A stretch of 32,379 nt of DNA from Ceratorhiza oryzae-sativae (GCA_030998015.1 JARWMV010000160.1:1-32379), one strand, 5' to 3'; counted from the stretch's first letter, positions 14,771 to 23,188 are shown. A program made the numbers and translations. Notes: generated by a model not told the origin, from the letters alone.

Positions 14771-15153
14771 AGTTTTCGGGAGTATTTCCCCCTACGCCCC
14801 GACGCGCGTGGGCCGCGCCTCTGGCGCGATCTAAGCGCGGAGGGAAATATAAGAAGAGCTTATAAAAATAAATCGAACCTTCCGGATTCTTCGAATCGTT
14901 GTTACCGGGCCGGCGGAGGATCGTGCTTGCACGATCGTATGCCCCTCAAACAATGCAGCGTAGCTGCACATGTTTGGGGGGCAGGAGCCGGCCCTACCGC
15001 CGCCTCCTGTCCCTCTAGGGCAGCTCCGCTCCCTGGATCTCTAGAGATCCAGGAGGCGGGGTATTGCGAGGTAGCCTGGACCCCCGAGGTTCCAGGCTAC
15101 CTCGGAATCAAAGTCCATACGGCGGCGGGTCATGGGCCTTCGGTCCTTAGCCA
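14771..15153. repeat. Composite GC-cluster block
   Basis: No gene recognised. GCGTGGGCCGCGCC piece, TTCCGGATTCTTCGAATCG, CGATCGTGCTTGCACGATCG palindrome, AACAATGCAGC hairpin (14943-14983), GCTCCCTGGATCTCTAGAGA/TCCAGGAGGCGGG, GGTAGCCTGGA/TCCAGGCTACC. The series from TTCCGGATTC to GGGTCATGGGCCTTCGGTCC recurs at 21521-21755, minus the AACAATGCAGC hairpin, which dates that hairpin as a later nested insertion. Confidence 0.65.
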
Positions 15154-16333
15154 AAATGGGGTTTTAATGAACTATTAGAACTATTTTACAAAGCAGGGGT
15201 AAAACAAGTTCCTGACCCGTCCCCTAGAAGTTGTTGCACGTACGTGCAACAATTTCACGCTTGTAGAGGAGACGTCTGTGTGCGGCTTAAGCCGTACACA
15301 GACGGCTCCGAAGCACTCCGCGCTTAGGCCGCCCTGCGGGCGATCAAAGAGCGCGGAGGGGAAGAGGTTCCCTAGCAGCGTGTACTTGTACACGCTGACG
15401 ACAGGGTTAGGGTCCAACATAGGGGGAATTGTTGACACCCTTAGGTTTAGCTTACTTGTTGCGCGATGATGGGACTTTTAATAAAACTCCAACCCAACCA
15501 CGATAAGAATACTTATCGTAGACCCCCAACAAGGCAATGGCCTCCCAATGCGTTACCAAGCCTGTAAGGCCAACGTATTGGGGGGGCCATTACCTTATTG
15601 GGGGGCAGGAGTTGGGCAGCGCTCTCTGATCGCGCCTTTAGGCACGGCCTAAGCGCTGAGGACTCCTAAATTGGGGGTGATTTGCGCAGGCAAATCTACA
15701 CCCCCAATTTGGGGAAGTAACCATACAGTGTTGTGTACAGATTCTTATACAATAAAAGAAGTAGATCTTTTAGTTACCGTTTTAAATATTAAATGGAATT
15801 TAAAATGTTACAACCCGTGTCCCAACCACGATGTGGGCGTCCCAACCACGATGTGGGCGCATTGTGCCTTTGGCCAAGCGCCCCGTCGACCCCCCAAACT
15901 GATGCAGCTATGCTGCATTGTTTGGGGGGGTAATGGCACTCCCAATACGCTGGCCCGTAGGGCGTGCCTTACAGGCTTGGTAACGCATTGGGAGGCCTTT
16001 GGGTTTGTAGGGGAAATAAATATGGCTCTGGTTATAAATATATTTCTCCGGGCCTGCGGTCAATGATAAGCTACCCTAACCCTGTCGTCAGCGTGTACAA
16101 GTACACGCTGCTAGGGAACCTCTTAGGCCGCCCTGCGGGCGATCAAAGAGCGCGTTAGATTTGTTGTCACCGCATATTCCTACTGCCCCCCAAACATGTG
16201 CAGCTACGCTGCATTGTTTGAGGGGCATCCGCCCCCCAATAAGGTAATGGCCCCCCCAATACGTTTGTGACGCATTGGGAGGCCATTGCCTTGTTGGGGG
16301 TCTACTATGATGCGATACAAAATCGGCTTATAA
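15154..16333 (+). pseudogene. LAGLIDADG_2 homing endonuclease, broken by GC clusters
   Basis: Collinear pieces: KWGFNELLELFYKAGVKQVP (15154-15213); NIGGIVD then TPLGLAYLLRDDGTFNKTPT (15415-15497), with a one-base frame change before TPLG; HTVLCTDSYTIKEVDLLVTV plus LNIKWNLKCYN (15721-15813); NKYGSGYKYISPG (about 16013-16052); LLSPHIPT (16168-16191); STMMRYKIGL and stop (16301-16333). The second acidic motif (LLRDDGTF) is present; the N-terminal domain is not found. Insertions include the multi-palindrome unit (15213-15411), CCAATGCGTTACC clusters (15519-15716 and 15885-15995), a CGTGTACAAGTACACG set (16070-16160), and an AACATGTGCAGC cluster (16192-16300). Confidence 0.75.
15213..15411 (+). 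repeat. ~200-bp multi-palindrome unit with GCGC cluster
   Basis: Version of the unit at 13083 in which TTGAGGGTGAATACTCTTCG is replaced by CTCCGCGCTTAGGCCGCC, GGCGATCAAAGAGCGCGGAG and AGCGTGTACTTGTACACGCT. The same version forms part of both arms of the long inverted repeat (19493-19698 and 22693-22900). Confidence 0.8.
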
Positions 16334-16518
16334 GGTCATGCGCACGAACCGTTCCTGCATGGCCTTGGGCGAAACCCCTCCTAGAGGGACCACACAGGGC
16401 CGGTTCCGGGGTCTATATAAAATTTTGCTCCCCTCCGGTCTCTTTTTTTCCGGAACATACTCCTATATATTTCAAAATACATAGGAGCTGTAAATCCCAC
16501 AACAAGTCCATTTAAAAA
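16334..16518. other. Spacer upstream of tRNA-Leu
   Basis: A CCCCTCCTAGAGGG hairpin, GGGTCTATATAAAATTTTGC, and an ACTCCTATATATTTCAAAAT / ACATAGGAGC stem (16459-16489). No gene seen. Confidence 0.4.
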
Positions 16519-16601
16519 GCGAACATGCTGAAATTGGTAGCCAGTCTTTTGTTAAGTAAAAGTGGAGTAGATCCGTAAGAGTTCAAGTCTCTTTGTTCGT
16601 A
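16519..16601 (+). tRNA. trnL: tRNA-Leu (UAA)
   Basis: Acceptor GCGAACA/TGTTCGT, anticodon stem CTTTT/AAAAG with loop GTTAAGT, a long variable arm (TGGAGTAGATCCGTA) as expected for Leu, T-arm AAGAG-TTCAAGT-CTCTT, discriminator A. Confidence 0.92.
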
Positions 16602-16782
16602 TTAATTTATTTAAACAAAATAAATTATTGTTACAATAATCGCGTAAAATTAAGGGTTAAATAATATATGCGTCTTTTACGCTATATGCCGAGCTAAAGC
16701 TCGGAAGGTTTTTTCTGTGATGGATATTTATTTCCACCCTGGAAGACTGTAAATACAGGGAATCCCTATAAATCTAGGCACC
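16602..16782. other. AT-rich spacer
   Basis: A GCCGAGCTAAAGCTCGG(A) hairpin at 16688-16704 and AT-rich sequence. No gene. Confidence 0.4.
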
Positions 16783-16799
16783 GTAGACCCCCGACATTG

Positions 16800-16846
16800 C
16801 CGCGCGCGTTAGAGGGAATCTTTAGGATTCCCTCTAACGCCGGCGG
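16800..16846 (-). mobile_element. 47-bp deletion derivative of the 172-bp element
   Basis: Keeps both termini (CCGCGCGCGTTAG and CTAACGCCGGCGG) and the GAGGGAATC/GATTCCCTC hairpin, and lacks the other four hairpins. It is flanked by GACATTG and GCATTACAATATCGGGGG. An identical derivative lies at 24964. The intact termini suggest a non-autonomous form or a precise internal deletion. Confidence 0.9.
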
Positions 16847-17315
16847 GCATTACAATATCGGGGGGTTGCTGCCCACCAAACAATGCAGCGTAGCTGCACA
16901 TGTTTGGGGGTCAGTAGACCCCCGACATTGCTGCCCACCAAACAATGCAGCGTAGCTGCACATGTTTGGGGGTCAGTAGGTGAATTCATTTTATTCCCTC
17001 CCGTGGGGTTAGGGACCGTCGGTCCGCTCGGGCCCATACCCCACGGGAGGCGCCTGATTCCTCGGAATCAGGCGCCGGAGGGGAGCGCGAGGCCGCGAAG
17101 CGGCGAGGTATTGCGAGGTACCCTGGAACTTTAAGTTCCAGGGTACCTCGGAATCAGACGCCCGCGCACGCCAGGGCCGCAGCTGATCCTCTAGCTTAAA
17201 TTGTTGCACGTACGTGCAACAACTTCACGCTTGAGGCGGAGCTGCGATCGTAGGCGTGCACGGGTTAGATTTAGAGGGGCCCTGATATTTCAAACCGAAC
17301 CCCTTAATTATGCCT
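16847..17315. repeat. Composite GC-cluster block
   Basis: No gene. Two near-identical GCCCACCAAACAATGCAGC hairpin units in tandem (16871-16977), CCTCCCGTGGGGTTAGGGAC / GGGCCCATACCCCACGGGAG unit (16998-17050; relatives at 20516, 23893 and 29236), GCGCCTGATTCC palindrome, GGTACCCTGGAAC/GTTCCAGGGTACC hairpin from the 255-bp family (17117-17148), and GTTGCACGTACGTGCAAC. Confidence 0.65.
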
Positions 17316-17452
17316 GACCCGTCCCCTAGAAGTTGTTGCACGTACGTGCAACAATTTCACGCTTGTAGAGGAGACGTCTGTGTGCGGCTTAAGCCGTACA
17401 CAGACGGCTCCGAAGCTTGAGGGTGAATACTCTTCGACAGGGTTAGGGTAGC
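17316..17452 (+). repeat. Multi-palindrome unit, complete form
   Basis: Opposite orientation to the unit at 13083. Runs from GACCCGTCCCCTAGAAG through GTTGCACGTACGTGCAAC and GGCTTAAGCC to TTCGACAGGGTTAGGG. Confidence 0.75.
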
Positions 17453-18124
17453 TTTTCTGTTCAATTTTAGTCAATCACACTTTATCCGCCCTGTTGGAAA
17501 AGGGGAAGAAAAGTTCAGGGAATGATTGTTTTAAAAGGGCGTGCTCCGCGGACTACGTAGATAGGCCCAGAAGGAAGTGGATTTTTGTTTAAAGTCTTCT
17601 GGAGGAGAATAATCTCCATCTGGAAGACGACCCTTTTTCAGAGGATGGGGTACCATACCAATTTAAAATTTAGACAGAATTGGAACCTATTGAGTACGGC
17701 ATTACTCCTTGTCGTCAGCCCGCGGCGGGTCAAGGTCTTAGACAAAATGGGGTGATATTAGTGGGACCCTACAATTAATGCTAGGGCCCGTGGTCAATTA
17801 GGAGTTCTGTATTGTAGATGCCGCGACATGGGCGGCAATTGCCGCCGTCCTGTCGGCTTTGTCACGCCTCATCTTCGTTTGTAGGGCGCGGGCTATGCCA
17901 TGGTTCTCAAAAGATTTTCAATTCTAAATATTTAGCCGCGCAGGACCAGCTCTGCGGTCTTTGTATACCAAGAACATGGCTTCGGAAATGTTTATAACTT
18001 GAGGCGGAGCTGCGATCGTAGGCGGGCACGGGTAAGAAACATCATTAAAAAAGCGGGCTTTAATTAAAACAAGGCCTGCTTTATTACAATAATAACTCTT
18101 CAATCCCCCTACGACCCGACGGGA
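17453..18124. other. Gene-free spacer
   Basis: Mostly AT-rich, with a GTCTTCTGGAGGAGAATAAT/CTCC stem (17597-17628; relatives at 24393 and 27874), GGGTACC/GGTACCATACC, and GGCGGCAATTGCCGCC (17831-17846). I searched for rRNA motifs and found none convincing. Confidence 0.4.
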
Positions 18125-18178
18125 AATTGACGTCTGCAAAAAAGTCAGTTGGTCTGACCAGATCAACTTCCGTCAATT
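18125..18178 (-). repeat. 52-bp hairpin element, copy
   Basis: As at 13455, in the opposite orientation. A partial second arm (GTTGGTCTAGTCAGATCAAC) follows at 18193-18214. Confidence 0.8.
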
Positions 18179-18389
18179 GAAATATTGAAGCAGGTTGGTC
18201 TAGTCAGATCAACCTGGTTACCTGGAGCAGCAAGTATTAAGCCATGCTGCCCACGGGGTTATGTTTCTAGGTCATTTTTATTATGATCCCAGCTGGTCCT
18301 TCGGTTGAAAAACCTAGAAATTTAATACGAAACATGAAGTCATAAGATCGAAAACACAAATTACCATGAAAAATAATTTATTAAACAGC

Positions 18390-18561
18390 CCGCGCGCGTT
18401 AGTTGCTGGTGGGACTTGTCCCACCAACCAACGTGAGCAATCGCAACCGTTTGCGATTGCTAGTGCGCGGCATAATATCGATATTTAGCCGCCGGCTGAA
18501 AATGACGAACGGTCGTCATTTTCTACGAGGGAATCTTTAGGATTCCCTCTAACGCCGGCGG
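18390..18561 (-). mobile_element. 172-bp five-hairpin element, copy 12
   Basis: Full copy. Deleting exactly 172 bp restores the endonuclease frame (AAC AGC | GGA ATT), so there is no target duplication beyond bases shared with the element ends. Confidence 0.96.
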
Positions 18562-19067
18562 GGAATTACTTTCCAAAATCAAACTGTTCAAACACGGGGC
18601 CTTTCCAGTCTAGAGCGATCGAAATTTGTTCTTTCCCAATACCACAAAGATATACTAATTGGTCTTATTTTGGGTGATTTGAATTTTAGAAAAGGTAAAG
18701 GGGGTGTAAATGTATTATTAAAATTTGAACAAGGGCTAATTCACAAGGATTATCTTTTTCACCTGTTCGACTTATTCATAACTTATTGCCTTACTGCTCC
18801 TAAAACTCAGAGCCGGGTTCTTAAAACACGGCCCGGGATGGAGTATGGTTCTGTATATTTTAGAACTTATTCGTTGCCTTGTTTTACCGAATTCCATAAC
18901 TTATTTTACATTGAAGGTAACAAAATAATTCCTAACAACATCGGTGAGTTATTAACGCCTTTAGGGCTCGCCTATTGGCTGTGTGATGACGGTGGTTTCT
19001 GTAATAAAAACCGAGTAATTTATCTTTCCACAAATTGTTTTACTTTGGCCGAGGTAAATCTTTTAGC

Positions 19068-19204
19068 CCCCTCGAGAATCGATGTAGATTTGCCTTCGCA
19101 AATCATCGATTCTCGGCGAGGTATTGCCTCGGAATCAGACGCCGCGCGCACGCCAGGGCCGCCTTGGCTTAAGCCAAGGCGTTCGCAGGCGTGCACGGGT
19201 CATA
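19068..19204 (-). mobile_element. Shortened 255-bp family piece with GATTTGC palindrome
   Basis: GAGAATCGATGTAGATTTGC / CTTCGCAAATCATCGATTCTC is joined to the right part of a 255-bp element (ATCAGACGCCGCGCGCACG to GCACGGGTCAT). It stays in frame with the endonuclease, adding about 45 residues of low-complexity character. Confidence 0.7.
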
Positions 19205-19289
19205 AATGGAATTTAAATTGCACCATTAACAAAAATGGGGCCGGTTTTAGAATTCCATCCAAATCATTACCTGTGATACAGCCCCACAG

Positions 19290-19698
19290 AATCGTCGCCC
19301 GCCGGCGTTAGAGGGAATCCTAAAGATTCCCTCGTAGAAAATGACGACCGTTCGTCATTTTCAGCCGGCGGCTAAATATCGATATTATGCCGCGCACTAG
19401 CAATCGCAAACGGTTGCGATTGCTCACGTTGGTTGGTGGGACAAGTCCCACCAGCAACTAACGCGCGCGGGCCTTCGCAAAGCACCGATTCTTGACCCGT
19501 CCCCTAGAAGTTGTTGCACGTACGTGCAACAATTTCACGCTTGTAGAGGAGACGTCTGTGTGCGGCTTAAGCCGTACACAGACGGCTCCGAAGCACTCCG
19601 CGCTTAGGCCGCCCTGCGGGCGATCAAAGAGCGCGGAGGGGAAGAGGTTCCCTAGCAGCGTGTACTTGTACACGCTGACGACAGGGTTAGGGTAGGAG
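19290..19698 (+). repeat. Arm of a ~405-bp inverted repeat (partner 22693-23101)
   Basis: A 172-bp element plus GCCTTCGCAAAGCACCGATT plus the multi-palindrome unit, present as an apparently identical complement at 22693-23101. The 3 kb between the arms carries tRNA-Thr, the 13-fold tandem and tRNA-Gln, and could invert by recombination. Confidence 0.9.
19299..19470 (+). mobile_element. 172-bp five-hairpin element, copy 13
   Basis: Full copy within the inverted-repeat arm. It interrupts the endonuclease near its C-terminus. Confidence 0.95.
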
Positions 19699-19909
19699 TT
19701 CTCTCTCTTCCCTTTCAGCTGCTCCCCAATGATTGCAATGCGCGCCACAAGACGAGCCCCCGCTTAGGCCGCCCTTCGGGCGATCAAAGAGCGCGGAGAA
19801 TTGTTAAAGAACATAATGCCTTCAATGATGCTTTACAAAATTGGTCTTTAAGTCCCCTTCCCGCTTTCCGGGGGTTTTATTTTCCCTGGGTCAGGACCAC
19901 AACCCTACC

Positions 19910-19982
19910 GCCGAAATAGTTTAATTGGTAAAACGATTTCCTTGTAAGATTTAAATGCTTGGTTCAACTCCAACTTTCGGCA
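19910..19982 (+). tRNA. trnT: tRNA-Thr (UGU), weak anticodon stem
   Basis: Acceptor GCCGAAA/TTTCGGC perfect, D-stem GTTT/AAAC, anticodon loop CTTGTAA, T-loop TTCAACT with CTTGG/CCAAC, discriminator A. The anticodon stem ATTTC/GATTT has two U-U mismatches, so either editing, a decaying gene or a relaxed structure is possible. Confidence 0.8.
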
Positions 19983-19990
19983 CTTATAAA

Positions 19991-20111
19991 CCCTATCTCG
20001 TGTCAATTACTCTAGGGCAGCCCGCCGGCGGATACAGGTCCAGCAAGATTTTATAAATCTTGCATGGAAGCAAACCACGGAACGATGTTGACCGAGATAG
20101 AGACCAGACTA
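19991..20111 (+). repeat. ~115-bp repeat with CCGCCGGCGG footprint, copy 2
   Basis: As at 14650, with CAATTAC for CAACTAC and GAGACC for GAGGCC. Footprint at 20022-20031. Confidence 0.8.
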
Positions 20112-20127
20112 ATTTATTAGGTCTTCT

Positions 20128-20425
20128 GGGCAGCCGCATAGCGCGCTGCTGGGCAGCCGCATAGCGCGCTGCTGGGCAGCCGCATAGCGCGCTGCTGGGC
20201 AGCCGCATAGCGCGCTGCTGGGCAGCCGCATAGCGCGCTGCTGGGCAGCCGCATAGCGCGCTGCTGGGCAGCCGCATAGCGCGCTGCTGGGCAGCCGCAT
20301 AGCGCGCTGCTGGGCAGCCGCATAGCGCGCTGCTGGGCAGCCGCATAGCGCGCTGCTGGGCAGCCGCATAGCGCGCTGCTGGGCAGCCGCATAGCGCGCT
20401 GCTGGGCAGCCGCATAGCGCGCTGC
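20128..20425 (+). repeat. Tandem repeat, 23 bp x 13, each unit a hairpin
   Basis: The unit GGGCAGCCGCATAGCGCGCTGCT starts at 20128 and every 23 bases to 20404, with no visible sequence variation except the last unit's final base. Each unit pairs GCAGC-CGC with GCG-GCTGC around ATA. A single copy with the same flank GCGGGCAGCC lies at 5960-5984. The array keeps three minus-strand frames open only because 23-bp periodicity contains no stops; it is not a gene. Confidence 0.97.
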
Positions 20426-20690
20426 AAAAATGAATCTCCACCTGGAAAACAAGAAATACTCCGCGCTTTACGTGGCCCTCTAAATCTAGGCACCGAATGT
20501 GAATTTATTTTATTCCCTCCCGTGGGGTTAGGGACCGTCGGTCCGCTCGGGCCCATACCCCACGGGAGGCGCCTGATTCCTCGGAATCAGGCGCCGGAGG
20601 GGAGCGCGAGGCCGCGAAGCGGCGAGGTATTGCAATACCTCGCCGAGAATCGATGATTTGCGAAGGCAAATCTACATCGATTCTCGAGGG
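20426..20690. repeat. Composite GC-cluster block
   Basis: CCTCCCGTGGGGTTAGGGAC unit (20516-20565), GCGCCTGATTCC palindrome, GGCCGCGAAGCGGCGAGG, GCAATACCTCGCC, and GAGAATCGATGATTTGCG/AAGGCAAATC (20645-20688). The unit order matches 16985-17115, so this is one composite copied twice. Confidence 0.65.
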
Positions 20691-20860
20691 ATTGATTGAT
20701 TAAGCTTAGCCATTCGTTTTTCTCTTGCTAATGGAGGAGGATTAAATTCCTCCAGTATTGAGTTGGTATGTTCAGACCGACTCTTTTTAATTAATATAAA
20801 AGAGACATAGTTTTTTATAAAAAAAAAACAGAACTTAACCGCTACATAAAATGAGAACAT
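20672..20860 (-). CDS. Small unidentified ORF
   Basis: 62 codons from ATG 20860: an N-terminal hydrophobic segment (MFSFYVAVKFCFFFIKNYVS FILI), then a polar tail LEEFNPPPLAREKRMAKLN, running at its end into a GC palindrome. AT-rich and gene-like in composition. It may be the remains of a membrane-protein gene. I do not recognise it. Confidence 0.3.
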   Translation of the reverse strand: MFSFYVAVKFCFFFIKNYVSFILIKKSRSEHTNSILEEFNPPPLAREKRMAKLNQSIPRESM

Positions 20861-20887
20861 ATTAAAGATCGATTTTAAATATATTAC

Positions 20888-20965
20888 ATGAAAAAGGATA
20901 GATCTATTCCATTTGATTTAATTGGGGGAAAATTTAGGTACACTATTTTAAAATTGAGCAACTAA
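20888..20965 (+). CDS. Very small unidentified ORF
   Basis: 25 codons (MKKDRSIPFDLIGGKFRYTI, LKLSN) and TAA in an AT-rich stretch, 28 bases from and divergent to the ORF at 20860. It could be an eroded endonuclease end; no motif. Confidence 0.2.
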   Translation: MKKDRSIPFDLIGGKFRYTILKLSN

Positions 20966-21300
20966 CAAAATGTAACCGTCGACCCTTTCAAATGGACCCC
21001 CAATGATTGCAATGCGCGCCACAAAACTTGTGGCGCCATTGACCCCCCACTTGGGGGGGCACTAGGGCCCAAAACCACCGTAAAGGTGCATTTCGGGCGT
21101 CCCCAGCGCGGCCGGCGTCTGATTCCGAGGTACCCTGGAACTTAAAGTTCCAGGGTACCTCGCAATACCTCGCCGATTATTGGAGCCCTCCGCGCTTAGG
21201 CCGCCCTGCGGGCGATCAAAGAGCGCGGAGGGGTCTCTATTGAAAATTACGATAATACGGAGTCCCCTGCCGCCCACGGCCGCTTTAGCGCTCTTCCGGC
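20966..21300. repeat. Composite GC-cluster block
   Basis: CCCCCAATGATTGCAATGCG, GCCACAAAACTTGTGGCGCC palindrome, ACCCCCCACTTGGGGGGG (20996-21060; related copy at 23737-23810), GGTACCCTGGAAC hairpin (21129-21160), and the GCGC cluster (21187-21231). No gene. Confidence 0.65.
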
Positions 21301-21520
21301 AAAAAGTCCTAGGTATAATTAATTGTACCTAGGCTTTTTGCAGGGGGAAAGTATTACCTTCCGGAAATTATATAGGTTTCCCCCTTCTGGTCCCATCTTA
21401 AGTCTATAAGGACTTCTGAGTTGTTCAGAATTGGCAAACATGGTTAAATTCCAAGTTTTTCGCTAGCTCCGGGTAAAGATCTCGCAATGGTTCTCTTTGC
21501 GCGGTAGCGAAAAAGTAATA
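21301..21520. other. Structured single-copy spacer
   Basis: CTAGGTATAATTAATTGTACCTAG within AAAAAG/CTTTTT arms (21302-21339), a TCCGG/CCGGA pair, then TTTTTCGCTA ... TAGCGAAAAA arms (21457-21517) enclosing TCTCGCAATGGTTCTCTTTGC. A structured RNA is possible; no match to a known RNA that I can support. Confidence 0.35.
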
Positions 21521-21810
21521 TTCCGGATTCTTCGAATCGGAACCGGGCCGGCGGAGGATCGTGCTTGCACGATCGTTCGCCGGCCCTTCCGCCGCCTCCT
21601 GTCCCTCTAGGGCAGCTTAGGCAGCTGAGGCAGCTCCGCTCCCTGGATCTCTAGAGATCCAGGAGGCGGGGTATTGCGAGGTAGCCTGGACCCCCGAGGT
21701 TCCAGGCTACCTCGGAATCAAAGTCCATACGGCGGCGGGTCATGGGCCTTCGGTCCTTAAACAAAATGGGGTTATATTATTGATGAGATCGTAGTTCTCA
21801 CCTAGGACGG
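21521..21810. repeat. Composite repeat shared with 14870-15150
   Basis: TTCCGGATTCTTCGAATCGG, CCGGGCCGGCGGAGG, CGATCGTGCTTGCACGATCG, GCTCCCTGGATCTCTAGAGA, GGTAGCCTGGACC, GGGTCATGGGCC. It lacks the AACAATGCAGC hairpin nested in the other copy and has a GGCAGCTTAGGCAGCTGAGG expansion instead. Confidence 0.7.
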
Positions 21811-21819
21811 GTTATATTA

Positions 21820-21896
21820 TGAGTTGTAGTTTAATTAGGAAAAACACCAATCTTTGGCGTTGGCTTCGCATACCAGTTCGAATCTGGTCGACTCAG
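21820..21896 (+). tRNA. trnQ: tRNA-Gln (UUG)
   Basis: Acceptor TGAGTTG/CGACTCA, D-region AGTTTAATTAGGAAAAAC, anticodon stem CCAAT/GTTGG with loop CTTTGGC (anticodon TTG), variable region of eight bases (CTTCGCAT), T-arm ACCAG-TTCGAAT-CTGGT, discriminator G. The variable loop is longer than usual for Gln. Confidence 0.9.
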
Positions 21897-21929
21897 GTAA
21901 ATTAACCCCTGCGGCCCTATATCCGCTCC

Positions 21930-22101
21930 CCGCCGGCGTTAGAGGGAATCCTAAAGATTCCCTCGTAGAAAATGACGACCGTTCGTCATTTTCAGCCGGC
22001 GGCTAAATATCGATATTATGCCGCGCACTAGCAATCGCAAACGGTTGCGATTGCTCACGTTGGTTGGTGGGACAAGTCCCACCAGCAACTAACGCGCGCG
22101 G
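21930..22101 (+). mobile_element. 172-bp five-hairpin element, copy 14, in a palindrome apex
   Basis: Same CCGCTCCC/GGGAGCGG flanks and outer CCCCTGCGGCCCTA arm as copy 11, so the whole host palindrome with its insert has been copied. Confidence 0.95.
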
Positions 22102-22136
22102 GGAGCGGGCCGGGTGGCTCGCAGGGGCTCCGCCCG

Positions 22137-22212
22137 AAAACCCAAGGGAAAACCCAAGGGAAAACCCAAGGGAAAACCCAAGGGAAAACCCAAGGGAAAA
22201 CCCAAGGGAAAA
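22137..22212 (+). repeat. Tandem repeat, 12 bp x 6
   Basis: AAAACCCAAGGG starts at 22137, 22149, 22161, 22173, 22185 and 22197, then a final AAAA. It follows GGCTCCGCCCG and precedes the TTTCTCCGGGCCTGCGGTC cluster. It encodes ENPR repeats in one frame by chance. Confidence 0.95.
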
Positions 22213-22692
22213 TCAATATTTCTCCGGGCCTGCGGTCAATGAAAAGCTACCCTAACCCTGTCGAAGAGTATTCACCCTCAAGCTTCGGAGCCGTCTGTGT
22301 ACGGCTTAAGCCGCACACAGACGTCTCCTCTACAAGCGTGAAATTGTTGCACGTACGTGCAACAACTTCTAGGGGACGGGTCAGGAAAAATAGGGGTCAT
22401 ACTTCAATTTAGGAAGGGACGGCATTGGATGCCGTCCATCAAGTTAGAGAGGCGGCAAATCCAACCAAGTCTGCTTTTTAATTTAGTTGGTCTGTCCAGA
22501 TCAAGTCCTTCAGACCCTCTCCGGATCCCCAAGGAGCCCTTCGGTCCCGGCGGGGTTGCTCCCTTGATTTAGCCTGGGCCCACGCCCTTTATGGAGGGTC
22601 CTCCTGACAATCAGGGGAAATATTTCGGCGCACATATAACCCGGATGCAGGTTCCGAGGCCGCCCCTCTGGCAGCGAACGATCTTTGTAAAT
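22213..22692. repeat. Multi-palindrome unit and spacer
   Basis: The complete unit at 22250-22381 as at 13083, then GGACGGCATTGGATGCCGTCC (22418-22438), AGTTGGTCTGTCCAGATCAA, CCCTTTATGGAGGG-type pieces and GAGGCCGCCCCTCTGG. No gene seen. Confidence 0.6.
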
Positions 22693-23101
22693 CTCCTACC
22701 CTAACCCTGTCGTCAGCGTGTACAAGTACACGCTGCTAGGGAACCTCTTCCCCTCCGCGCTCTTTGATCGCCCGCAGGGCGGCCTAAGCGCGGAGTGCTT
22801 CGGAGCCGTCTGTGTACGGCTTAAGCCGCACACAGACGTCTCCTCTACAAGCGTGAAATTGTTGCACGTACGTGCAACAACTTCTAGGGGACGGGTCAAG
22901 AATCGGTGCTTTGCGAAGGCCCGCGCGCGTTAGTTGCTGGTGGGACTTGTCCCACCAACCAACGTGAGCAATCGCAACCGTTTGCGATTGCTAGTGCGCG
23001 GCATAATATCGATATTTAGCCGCCGGCTGAAAATGACGAACGGTCGTCATTTTCTACGAGGGAATCTTTAGGATTCCCTCTAACGCCGGCGGGCGACGAT
23101 T
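22693..23101 (-). repeat. Second arm of the ~405-bp inverted repeat
   Basis: Complement of 19290-19698. The flanks just outside (CCCCACTGAATCG here, CCCCACAGAATCG there) differ by one base, so similarity runs slightly beyond the clusters. Confidence 0.9.
22921..23092 (-). mobile_element. 172-bp five-hairpin element, copy 15
   Basis: Full copy inside the inverted-repeat arm, with the same flanks as copy 13 (GCGAAGGC and GCGACGAT). Confidence 0.95.
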
Positions 23102-23188
23102 CAGTGGGGAGGTATAACCTAGAATTTATGCCGGGGCCGTCGCTACACGACGGTCTCCGGCGAAGACGGGTTACATTTTCCAAATGTG

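Larger units (their letters stand above)
18366..19851 (+). pseudogene. LAGLIDADG_2 homing endonuclease with start and stop, interrupted by three insertions
   Basis: The most complete endonuclease here. ATG 18366 opens MKNNLLNS; a 172-bp element (18390-18561) follows, and its exact removal continues the frame as GITFQNQTVQ...SKFVLSQYHKDILIGLIL. Then GDLNFRKGKGG (first acidic motif), LLKFEQGLIHKDYLFHLFDL, YSLPCFTEFHNLFYIEGNKI, LTPLGLAYWLCDDGGFCNKN (second acidic motif), FTLAEVNLL. A shortened 255-bp family piece (19068-19204) replaces about six residues in frame, then KWNLNCTINKNGAGFRIPSK and SLPVIQ. A 172-bp element and a multi-palindrome unit (19299-19796) separate the end ELLKNIMPSMMLYKIGL and TAA (19849-19851). 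Apart from the insertions it is free of stops. Freestanding or formerly intronic cannot be decided: no flanking exon is visible. Confidence 0.8.

Noticed and set aside
14870..14912. TTCTTCGAATCG as a tRNA T-loop
   Set aside because: No anticodon arm or acceptor stem can be formed around it, and the same sequence recurs at 21521 as part of a composite GC repeat.
17180..17235. Group II intron domain V, suggested by GCACGTACGTGC
   Set aside because: It is the perfect GTTGCACGTACGTGCAAC palindrome of a dispersed GC unit; no AGC triad or bulged domain V helix can be made.
20128..20425. CRISPR-like array
   Set aside because: The repeats are contiguous with no spacers, and the genome is mitochondrial.
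19993..20556. Long overlapping open frames (110-187 codons) on the minus strand, rich in LPSSALCGCPAARYAAAQQR repeats
   Set aside because: They are produced by the 23-bp tandem array: a period not divisible by three and lacking stops opens all three frames. No codon bias, no family.
20672..20860. cox1 C-terminus, suggested by LEEFNPPP
   Set aside because: Only a loose LE...PP pattern; the preceding cox1 helix and histidines are absent.
21457..21520. GGTAGCGAAAA as an LSU rRNA fragment (E. coli ~1930 region)
   Set aside because: Only about ten bases agree, and they form one arm of a TTTTTCGCTA/TAGCGAAAAA hairpin; the surrounding conserved LSU sequence is missing.
22064..22255. ORF with ENPR repeats
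   Set aside because: It arises from the 12-bp tandem AAAACCCAAGGG and neighbouring element sequence; it is not a gene.
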